DNA from: Desulfobacterales bacterium
Lineage (GTDB): Bacteria > Desulfobacterota > Desulfobacteria > Desulfobacterales > C00003060
DNA: 6,547 nt
Direction: 5' to 3'
Assembly: GCA_020347085.1 (NCBI GenBank)
Contig: CP070769.1
Coordinates: forward strand, 514,272 to 520,818
Under the pieces are notes generated by a model that was not told the origin of the DNA, searched no databases, and saw only the letters and a program-made list of their open reading frames with translations. Position numbers and translations under genes: made by a program. Below are positions 1 to 5,410 of the stretch, piece by piece (the first letter of the stretch is position 1; each line of letters starts with the position of its first letter).

Positions 1-414
1 ACTTACGGATTAGCAGGCCTTCGTATAGGGTATGGTGTGATGAAAGAAGACTTGGCAAGTCTTATGCATCGCGTCAGACAGCCCTTTAATACGAACCTTC
101 TCGCCCAAGTTGGTGCTTTGGCTGCCTTGGATGATGATGCTTTCCTCGACAAGACTGTCAGCATGGTTCATAAAGGCCTCGATTTCTTGTATCGGGAGGT
201 AGAGAAGTTGGGGCTTGGATACTTTCCTACGCAGACTAATTTTTTTCTTATAGACGTGGAACAGGATGCAAAGGGTGTCTTTGAAAATATGCTTCAAAGA
301 GGCGTGATTATCCGACCCATGACCGCATACGGCTATCCGACGTATATTCGGGTCAATGTAGGGCTTCCTGAAGAAAACCAGCGTCTTGTGGAGGCCTTAA
401 GAGAGGTTCTGTAG
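1..414 (+). CDS. hisC: Histidinol-phosphate aminotransferase, C-terminal part (5' end outside window)
   Basis: PLP-dependent class I/II aminotransferase of the HisC type. It converts imidazole acetol phosphate plus glutamate to histidinol phosphate in histidine biosynthesis, and some relatives also act on aromatic amino acid precursors. Only the last 137 residues are present. They open with TYGLAGLRIGYG, the segment that in this family directly follows the PLP-binding Ser-Lys, so the lysine lies just off the left edge. Further family marks are PTQTNFFLID, RGVIIRPM and YIRVNVGLPEEN near the end; the Arg of YIRVN (fragment residue 117) is the expected substrate-carboxylate/phosphate-region arginine. 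The frame is open from base 1 and ends with two consecutive TAG codons (412-417). cmk starts on the next base in the same frame, so the two genes are very likely co-transcribed. HisC versus a closely related aromatic aminotransferase cannot be fully settled from the fragment. Confidence 0.87.
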   Translation, partial: TYGLAGLRIGYGVMKEDLASLMHRVRQPFNTNLLAQVGALAALDDDAFLDKTVSMVHKGLDFLYREVEKLGLGYFPTQTNFFLIDVEQDAKGVFENMLQRGVIIRPMTAYGYPTYIRVNVGLPEENQRLVEALREVL

Positions 415-417
415 TAG

Positions 418-1089
418 ATGAAAGCCTTTGTGGTTACCGTAGACGGGCCCTCTGGGGCTGGCAAAAGTACCGTCAGTCGTAGGTTGGCGGAGCGACTTGG
501 TTACACCTATGTTGAGACTGGGGCCTTATACCGAGCGGTTGCCCTGGTTGCCCTTTCTGAAGGATGTTCACCCAATGATGACAATGGGCTGGGGAAAATC
601 TGCAAGCACCTTGAACTTAGGTTTGGAAATAGCCCCAAGGGATCAAGATTATACGCTAAAGGAGAGGATATCACGGAACGCATGCGAACTTCGGAAATTA
701 CTATGCTTGCGTCGGCCGTTTCAGCAAGGCCGGTCGTAAGGGAACACCTACTGGATGTTCAGCGCGAAATGGGAGAACGGGGAGGCGTCGTCTTTGAGGG
801 ACGTGATATGGGAACCGTCGTATTCCCAGGGGCTGATGTCAAGTTCTACCTTGATGCCGACCTCGACACGCGTGCCCTGAGACGGTACAAGGAGCTTGCC
901 GAAACGGATGAAGCCAACAGCCTAGCCGAAGTCAAGAAAGCCATGAAGAAAAGGGATGAGGACGACTCAAGCCGAGCCGTGGCACCGCTCAAGCGTGCCG
1001 ACGATGCAATAAGAATTGATTCTACCTTATTAGACATTGAGCAAGTGGTGGAGGCTATGGTTCACTACATTAATGAGCGCACGAAATAA
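418..1089 (+). CDS. cmk: Cytidylate kinase (CMP/dCMP kinase)
   Basis: Phosphorylates CMP and dCMP to the diphosphates with ATP in the cytoplasm, for pyrimidine nucleotide recycling. The 223 residues match the usual bacterial length (E. coli about 227). Visible motifs are the P-loop GPSGAGKST (10-18), ETGALYRA (33-40), GEDITERMRTSE (82-93), EGRDMGTVVFP (127-137) and RDEDDSSRAVAPL (179-191). By remembered alignment, the CMP-contacting residues of the E. coli enzyme correspond to Thr34, Arg108, Arg129, Asp130, Asp183 and Arg186, so the enzyme looks intact. Glu33 replaces the commoner Asp of the D[ST]GA motif. The ATG follows the hisC double stop with no gap. The only Shine-Dalgarno-like sequence is GAGAGG at 401-406, 11 bases upstream, so translational coupling to hisC is likely. 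cmk directly before rpsA is a widely conserved arrangement. Confidence 0.96.
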   Translation: MKAFVVTVDGPSGAGKSTVSRRLAERLGYTYVETGALYRAVALVALSEGCSPNDDNGLGKICKHLELRFGNSPKGSRLYAKGEDITERMRTSEITMLASAVSARPVVREHLLDVQREMGERGGVVFEGRDMGTVVFPGADVKFYLDADLDTRALRRYKELAETDEANSLAEVKKAMKKRDEDDSSRAVAPLKRADDAIRIDSTLLDIEQVVEAMVHYINERTK

Positions 1090-1184
1090 AGGTTGTCTTT
1101 TGCATGGATACTTGATAGAAGGATAGGTTCTGTGGCACATGGCCCAGGTGGTGGTTAACTTGGAGAAAAGGGGGCAGGTTTTTA

Positions 1185-3347
1185 ATGGAAGAGGATAAAC
1201 AGAGTGTGACCGAACTTGAGGAAGAACAGTCAGACATCAAAGACGAAAGTTCGGACCAAGATCCCGAGACCAAAGAATCTGAGGTCCTGAAAGGGGACGA
1301 AAAACCCCAGGTGGAGGAAAAGCCAAGCAACGGTGTCCAAGACGAGGCTGCGGCAGCCCTGCAGAGTGCCGAAGCAAATGCAGGTGGCAAAGAAGACCTC
1401 ATGGAGATGTATGAAGAGAGCTTTAGGCGTGTTGAGGAAGGCCAGGTTGTGAGGGGTAGGATCATTCAGATCGACAAGGAATTTGCTTTGGTGGATATAG
1501 GTTACAAATCCGAAGGACAAGTACCCATTGCCGAACTTACCGGCTCTGATGGTGCGATCGACGGCGAGGTAGGCGACACCATTGATGTGATGGTGGAACG
1601 CTGGGACGACGACGATGGCATCGTCTTGCTCTCCAAAGAAAAGGCTTCCAAGATTAAAGTCTGGGAAGATATCAGGAAGGCATTCGAAGAGGACAGTGTA
1701 GTCAGGGGAGTCATAACGAGCCGTGTTAAGGGAGGGCTCTCAGTTGATGTTGGCGTCCCAGCTTTCTTGCCTGGTTCTCAGGTGGGCCTTCGCCCTGTAC
1801 GCGATTTGGATAAGATGGTGGGCGAGACATTTGAGTTCAAGGTTTTAAAATACAATCGGAAGCGGAGCAACATTGTATTATCAAGACGGGTCATCCTTGA
1901 AAAGGAACGGGAGGCAAAGCGCGCAGAGACCCTTGCAACAATCCACGAAGACAAGGTCATGACTGGTATAGTAAAAAATATCACGGAGTACGGCGCCTTT
2001 ATTGATCTTGGCGGCATTGATGGCTTGCTTCATATCACAGATATGTCTTGGGGGCGCATAGGCCATCCATCCGAGATATTTTCAGTTGGAGACGAGGTCT
2101 CTGTGAAGGTACTGAATCTCGATTTAGAACGGGAACGGGTTTCGCTCGGGTTAAAACAGTTGGTGCCAGACCCTTGGACGACGGCTGAAGAGAAATATCC
2201 TATAGCGTCGCACGTTACAGGCAAAGTAGTGAGTTTCACGGATTACGGTGCTTTCGTTGAGCTGGAAAAAGGAATCGAGGGCCTGATTCATGTTTCTGAA
2301 ATGTCATGGACGAAAAAAATACGTCATCCTTCAAAAGTGGTATCGGTTGGCGAAACCGTGGAGGCTGTTGTCTTAAACATTTCAGCAGAGAACAGGCGAA
2401 TATCGCTGGGTATGAAGCAGGTAGTTCCTAACCCGTGGGATGTCGTGAGCGAGAAATATCCTGTGGGGACAACCATTGAAGGAAAAATCAAAAACATTAC
2501 GGACTTTGGTCTTTTTATCGGCATTGACGAGGGCATTGATGGGTTGGTGCACATCTCTGACATTTCATGGACCAAGCGTATCAAGCATCCATCAGAACTG
2601 TACAAGAAGGGTGACGTGGTTCAGGCGATTGTCCTTAACATAGACAAACAAAGCGAGCGATTTTCTCTCGGGATCAAGCAACTCCAGAAAGACCCTTGGG
2701 AGACGATACCGGAACGGTATGAAGTAGGGGACAGGATTACGGGTTCCATAACAAATGTCACCGATTTTGGCCTTTTTGTTGAACTTGAGGAAGGGATTGA
2801 AGGACTGGCTCATGTTTCAGAAGTGAGCAGAGAGAAGATTAAGACCCCTGTCGGCAAGTTTCAAGTTGGAGACATTATTTCGGCCAAGGTCATCAATATT
2901 AATCCTAAAGAACGGCGCATTGGGCTGTCCATCAAGCAGCTTGAAAAAGATGAGGAACATGACCTGGTTGTCGATTACTTGAGCGGTAGCAAAGGATCTG
3001 AGTCAAGTTTTGGGGAGCTTCTGAAAGATAACCTGAAAGAAAAAACAGTAGATCAGGAGGCGAGCGAGCAGGCTCCTGAGATAGCTGATGAGAAGGTTGA
3101 GGACTCCGAGGCCGAGCAGGCTCCTGAGATAGCTGATGAGAAAGTTGAGGACTCCGAGGCCGAGCAGGCTCCTGAGATAGCTGATGAGAAAGTTGAGGAC
3201 TCCGAGGCAGACGACGACCAGGAAGGGGCTGCGAAAGACAAAACCGAGCAGATCTCCGTGGATGAAATCCGGGATACAGCTGAAAGCCCTGCAGAGGACT
3301 CCGTGGAACCTGAGGTGACTGAACAGGAAACGGACAAGGAGGCGTAG
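1185..3347 (+). CDS. rpsA: Ribosomal protein S1 (30S), six S1 domains with acidic N- and C-terminal extensions
   Basis: Binds mRNA on the 30S subunit and helps load and unfold it during initiation. The 720 residues are well above E. coli S1 (557). Six S1/OB domains can be placed at about 83-151, 168-236, 254-324, 341-411, 428-498 and 515-585. Domains 3-6 carry the repeated core seen as ITEYGAFIDL, FTDYGAFVEL, ITDFGLFIGI and VTDFGLFVEL, each followed by an H[IV][ST][DE] stretch. The first two are divergent, as expected for the ribosome-binding domains. Residues 1-70 and about 588-720 are strongly acidic and probably disordered. The tail contains three identical 16-residue units (628-675) and a last domain-proximal segment rich in Lys/Glu. 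The ATG at 1185 is preceded by G-rich sequence (about 1162-1178) rather than a clean Shine-Dalgarno, as is common for rpsA. Met72 and Met74 are possible alternative starts but have no better site. The TAG stop is followed 18 bases later by sppA. Confidence 0.96.
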   Translation: MEEDKQSVTELEEEQSDIKDESSDQDPETKESEVLKGDEKPQVEEKPSNGVQDEAAAALQSAEANAGGKEDLMEMYEESFRRVEEGQVVRGRIIQIDKEFALVDIGYKSEGQVPIAELTGSDGAIDGEVGDTIDVMVERWDDDDGIVLLSKEKASKIKVWEDIRKAFEEDSVVRGVITSRVKGGLSVDVGVPAFLPGSQVGLRPVRDLDKMVGETFEFKVLKYNRKRSNIVLSRRVILEKEREAKRAETLATIHEDKVMTGIVKNITEYGAFIDLGGIDGLLHITDMSWGRIGHPSEIFSVGDEVSVKVLNLDLERERVSLGLKQLVPDPWTTAEEKYPIASHVTGKVVSFTDYGAFVELEKGIEGLIHVSEMSWTKKIRHPSKVVSVGETVEAVVLNISAENRRISLGMKQVVPNPWDVVSEKYPVGTTIEGKIKNITDFGLFIGIDEGIDGLVHISDISWTKRIKHPSELYKKGDVVQAIVLNIDKQSERFSLGIKQLQKDPWETIPERYEVGDRITGSITNVTDFGLFVELEEGIEGLAHVSEVSREKIKTPVGKFQVGDIISAKVININPKERRIGLSIKQLEKDEEHDLVVDYLSGSKGSESSFGELLKDNLKEKTVDQEASEQAPEIADEKVEDSEAEQAPEIADEKVEDSEAEQAPEIADEKVEDSEADDDQEGAAKDKTEQISVDEIRDTAESPAEDSVEPEVTEQETDKEA
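3066..3209 (+). repeat. Three tandem 48-bp in-frame repeats in the rpsA acidic tail
   Basis: Three head-to-tail copies (3066-3113, 3114-3161, 3162-3209) each encode EQAPEIADEKVEDSEA, S1 residues 628-675. Copies 1 and 2 differ at one base (AAG/AAA, Lys) and copies 2 and 3 at the last base (GCC/GCA, Ala). Both changes are silent. The period is a multiple of three, so gain or loss of a unit keeps the reading frame. The near identity at DNA level points to recent duplication. Confidence 0.97.
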
Positions 3348-3365
3348 GTAGACCCGACAGGTACG

Positions 3366-4274
3366 ATGTTTGCCAGAAGACATCCCATACTGTTTTCTCT
3401 GTTGGTTCTTTGCACTATTGGGGCCGTCGTGATCATTAGCGTGGCGGCCCTCTTCTTTCTTGGCAAGAAGGACACGGCCTTTGAGTTTGGTGACAAGGTT
3501 GGGGTTGTAGAAATCAAAGGGGTTATTGCTGATGCCAAACAAACTGTTTTGGAACTGAAGAGATTCCGAAAGAATGAAGACATTAAGGCCATCGTCCTGA
3601 GGATCGACTCCCCGGGAGGTGGCGTTGGGCCATCCCAAGAGATTTATGCAGAGGTAAAGAAGACGAGGCGTACTAAGAAAGTGGTTGCCTCAATGGGTGC
3701 TATAGCTGCGTCGGGCGGGTACTATGTGGCTGCAGCAGCCGACCACCTCGTGGCAAATCCAGGCACCATCACGGGTAGTATTGGCGTTTTGATGGAGTTT
3801 GCCAATGTGGAAGAATTGTTTAAAAAGATCGGGCTTTCAGCTGTCGTCTTGAAGAGTGGCAACTACAAGGATACAGGCTCCCCTTTACGCAAGATGACGC
3901 TTGAAGAAAAGGAACTGCTACAAGGATTCATTGACAACGTCCATCAGCAGTTCGTAGTTGCAGTGGCTGAAGAGAGAGAGATGTCCGAAGAATCGGTTAG
4001 GGCCATTGCCGACGGTCGGATCTTATCAGGGGAACAGGCCCAGAAACTTGGTTTGCTCGACAGCCTGGGGAATATGGAAGATGCCATTACCATTGCTGCC
4101 GAACTTGGCGGTATCAAGGGGGAACCAGCGGTCGTATATGCCGAGAGAAAGAAATTTTCTGTTCTCGAATTGATTTTGGGCTCCAAATTGGCAGGCGCAC
4201 TGGACAGGATTACCGGTGCTGCGCTTCATTCCGGATATCTATATGTACCGGGTTATGCTGTAGACAATGGTTAA
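3366..4274 (+). CDS. sppA: Signal peptide peptidase SppA, short membrane-anchored form
   Basis: Serine protease of the S49 family that degrades cleaved signal peptides at the outer face of the inner membrane. The 302 residues fit the short, single-domain type (like B. subtilis SppA), not the tandem-domain 618-residue E. coli enzyme. A basic start (RRH) and one hydrophobic helix (about 8-32) form a signal anchor. The body carries VVEIKGVI (47-54), the IDSPGGG loop (80-86), the nucleophile motif GAIAASGGYY with Ser116, the TGSIGV segment (135-141), and KSGNYKDTGSP with Lys168. The Ser116-Lys168 spacing of 52 equals that of the Ser/Lys dyad of the B. subtilis enzyme as I recall it, so the protein should be active. 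The ATG is 18 bases after the rpsA stop, with only a weak ACAGG (3357-3361) in front. The gene is in the same frame as rpsA, and its end overlaps the next gene. Confidence 0.95.
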   Translation: MFARRHPILFSLLVLCTIGAVVIISVAALFFLGKKDTAFEFGDKVGVVEIKGVIADAKQTVLELKRFRKNEDIKAIVLRIDSPGGGVGPSQEIYAEVKKTRRTKKVVASMGAIAASGGYYVAAAADHLVANPGTITGSIGVLMEFANVEELFKKIGLSAVVLKSGNYKDTGSPLRKMTLEEKELLQGFIDNVHQQFVVAVAEEREMSEESVRAIADGRILSGEQAQKLGLLDSLGNMEDAITIAAELGGIKGEPAVVYAERKKFSVLELILGSKLAGALDRITGAALHSGYLYVPGYAVDNG

Positions 4275-4563
4275 ACAGGGGTTAATAGACGCGTTGGCGA
4301 GCGCATTTCCTGGTATTAGCAAGCAGGATATGTTGGGCGTTGTAGATACCCTTTTTGGAAGCATTGCGCAAGCTCTCATGGAGGGCCAGACAATTGAGCT
4401 GCGAGGACTGGGTCGCTTCAAAATAAAGGAGCGGCGACCTGCAAAGGCAAGAAACCCTAAGACCAAAAGCCCTGTATACATGCCCAAGCGTTGGGTGGTT
4501 CACTTCAAGGCGGCTGAGAGTCTGGGCAAACGGATCAATAAAAGCAATCCAAATCCCCTATAG
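4267..4563 (+). CDS. ihfB: IHF/HU-family DNA-bending protein, probably integration host factor beta subunit
   Basis: Small nucleoid protein that binds the minor groove as a dimer and bends DNA sharply. The 98 residues span the whole family fold: N-terminal helices (MVKQGLIDALASAF...), the turn IELRGLGRFKIKERRPAKA (43-61), the DNA-binding arm tip RNPKT (62-66) with the intercalating Pro64, and the closing VHFKAAESLGKRI (78-90). Position two genes after rpsA, as ihfB follows rpsA in E. coli, favours the IHF-beta assignment. The sequence alone would also allow a general HU-family label. The start is well fixed: an in-frame TAG lies just upstream at 4261-4263. The ATG lies inside the last codons of sppA (8-base overlap) with no clear Shine-Dalgarno, so translation is probably coupled to sppA. 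The last few residues (NKSNPNPL) are a short unconserved tail. Confidence 0.9.
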   Translation: MVKQGLIDALASAFPGISKQDMLGVVDTLFGSIAQALMEGQTIELRGLGRFKIKERRPAKARNPKTKSPVYMPKRWVVHFKAAESLGKRINKSNPNPL

Positions 4564-4675
4564 GCCGACGCACAGTTCTGCGCGTTCAGGGCTTGAGAGG
4601 GTCACACGTCAATCCTTCACTTCCTCAAATCCGCAATTTCCCGGTTTTGCGTAAGATGGGGTTTTGAAAGGGTTG
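4564..4675. other. Convergent intergenic gap with two weak inverted repeats
   Basis: This 112-base space lies between the facing ends of ihfB and the yciO-like gene. An imperfect hairpin can be drawn at 4564-4592: GCC/GGC outside, ACGC/GCGT inside, a C-A mismatch and a small loop. A second inverted repeat, CGCAA-N10-TTGCG, spans 4632-4651. Neither is followed by a clear T-run on either strand, so they may mark a bidirectional transcription end but are not typical intrinsic terminators. No coding sequence is seen. Confidence 0.3.
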
Positions 4676-5281
4676 CTATTCAAAAATAGTCACATCTCCC
4701 AGCCCTATCCGGATGACTTCAGGCACATCCCCAATAAGTGAAACCACACTTGAAGGCCGTCCTGGGACTGGCCCACCATCAATAACAATATCGATTCGCG
4801 TACCAAGGGCATCGAAAATCGTAGATTGGGACAAAATCTCGCCATTTGGAAGGGTGGCACTGGTAGATATGATGGGACGGCCGAGTTGTTTGACCAAGGC
4901 CAGGCAAATCGGGTGGTTCGGTACCCGAATACCGGCGGTCTTCTGAGCCGTCAGCACCATCTTTGGGACAAGCTTGGAACCTTCTAGGACAAATGTATAA
5001 GGACCGGGAAGGAGCCTTTTCATGGTCTTGTACGCATAATTGGAAACTTTTGCGTATTGACTGATGTTCTTGAGGTCCGCACAAATGAAACTGAAGGTCT
5101 TTTTCTGGCTGCGCCGTTTGATGCGATAGATCTTCTCTATCCCTTTCTTGTTCACGATGTCACACCCCATGCCGTAATAGGTGTCTGTGGGGTAGGCAAT
5201 GGTCGCCCCGTCTTTCAGTGCCTCTGCCACCCGTCGAATCAGACGGGGTTGCGGATTCTTGGGATTGACGTTTATCAGCAT
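4676..5281 (-). CDS. yciO: YciO-type Sua5/YciO/YrdC-family protein (threonylcarbamoyl-AMP synthase fold)
   Basis: Belongs to the family that makes threonylcarbamoyl-AMP for the tRNA t6A modification (TsaC/Sua5), but resembles the YciO branch, whose physiological role is unsettled. E. coli YciO does not replace TsaC. The 201 residues match E. coli YciO (about 206) along the whole length: NPKNPQPRLIRR (5-16), YPTDTYYGMGCD (30-41), RIKRR (53-57), LLPGPYTFVLEG (90-101), GIRVPNHP (117-124), STSATLPNG (139-147), GGPVPGRPSSVV (169-180) and RIGLGDV (191-197). The KxR pair of the active site is kept (Lys55, Arg57), but the Asn of the SxN motif is Thr143. The ATG at 5281 is chosen because AGGAG (5286-5290, minus strand) sits four bases upstream and MLINVNPKNPQ matches the family N-terminus. 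A longer frame starting with TTG at 5317 would begin inside a promoter-like sequence. The gene is divergent from guaB and appears to be transcribed alone within this window. Confidence 0.88.
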   Translation of the reverse strand: MLINVNPKNPQPRLIRRVAEALKDGATIAYPTDTYYGMGCDIVNKKGIEKIYRIKRRSQKKTFSFICADLKNISQYAKVSNYAYKTMKRLLPGPYTFVLEGSKLVPKMVLTAQKTAGIRVPNHPICLALVKQLGRPIISTSATLPNGEILSQSTIFDALGTRIDIVIDGGPVPGRPSSVVSLIGDVPEVIRIGLGDVTIFE

Positions 5282-5287
5282 CGTTCT

Positions 5288-5317
5288 CCTATAGTTTTCT
5301 TGAGGCCTTCCTGTCAA
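5288..5317 (-). promoter_or_regulatory. Candidate sigma70-type promoter for the yciO-like gene
   Basis: Read on the minus strand, a consensus -35 TTGACA (5317-5312) is followed by an 18-base spacer and TATAGG (5293-5288). The -10 is a partial match and overlaps the Shine-Dalgarno AGGAG. Transcription from this site would begin at or next to the ATG at 5281, giving a leaderless message. The -35 also lies within a small dyad, GCCTT-N6-AAGGC (5305-5320). The -35 match is strong and the rest is uncertain. Confidence 0.35.
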
Positions 5318-5365
5318 GGCTATCGATTTCTTGCATCCTAATAAATCATTGCCAAAAGGAGGCTC

Positions 5366-5384
5366 ATCTGCTAATCATGCAGAT
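5366..5384. promoter_or_regulatory. Dyad ATCTGC-N7-GCAGAT upstream of guaB
   Basis: A perfect 6-bp inverted repeat with a 7-base centre (TAATCAT) lies 26 bases before the guaB ATG. It could be an operator or an RNA hairpin in the leader. A weak -35-like TTGCCA (5349-5354) precedes it, and -10-like matches within the dyad (for example GCTAAT, 5370-5375) are poor, so no promoter is claimed. A strong Shine-Dalgarno-like AAAAGGAGG lies just upstream at 5354-5362 and is not positioned for guaB. Confidence 0.35.
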
Positions 5385-5398
5385 TCTAAAAAGAGTAC

Positions 5399-5406
5399 AG
5401 GAGAGG
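5399..5406 (+). promoter_or_regulatory. Ribosome binding site of guaB
   Basis: AGGAGAGG, with its AGGAG core seven bases before the ATG at 5411. This supports that start over the in-frame ATG at 5423. Confidence 0.75.
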
Positions 5407-5410
5407 ACCC

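Noticed and set aside
1139..1198. 19-codon frame overlapping the rpsA start
   Set aside because: It has no well-placed ribosome site and no recognisable sequence. It is mentioned only as context for the leader and not called a gene.
3366..3425. Possible lipoprotein signal in SppA (Cys16 in the hydrophobic segment)
   Set aside because: The residues before Cys16 (LLVL) do not fit a lipobox, and the hydrophobic stretch continues well past it, as in a signal anchor.
3003..3638. Long minus-strand open frames over the rpsA tail and sppA start, including repeated Ser/Leu-rich segments
   Set aside because: They are antisense to two well-supported genes. The repeated peptides simply mirror the 48-bp repeat, and no family resemblance or ribosome site is seen.
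4564..4592. Intrinsic terminator after ihfB
   Set aside because: The hairpin is imperfect and no T-run follows, so it is described only as an inverted repeat in the convergent gap.
4676..5317. Longer version of the yciO-like gene starting with TTG at 5317
   Set aside because: The extra 12 residues do not match the family and overlap the TTGACA promoter-like sequence. The ATG at 5281 has AGGAG at good spacing.
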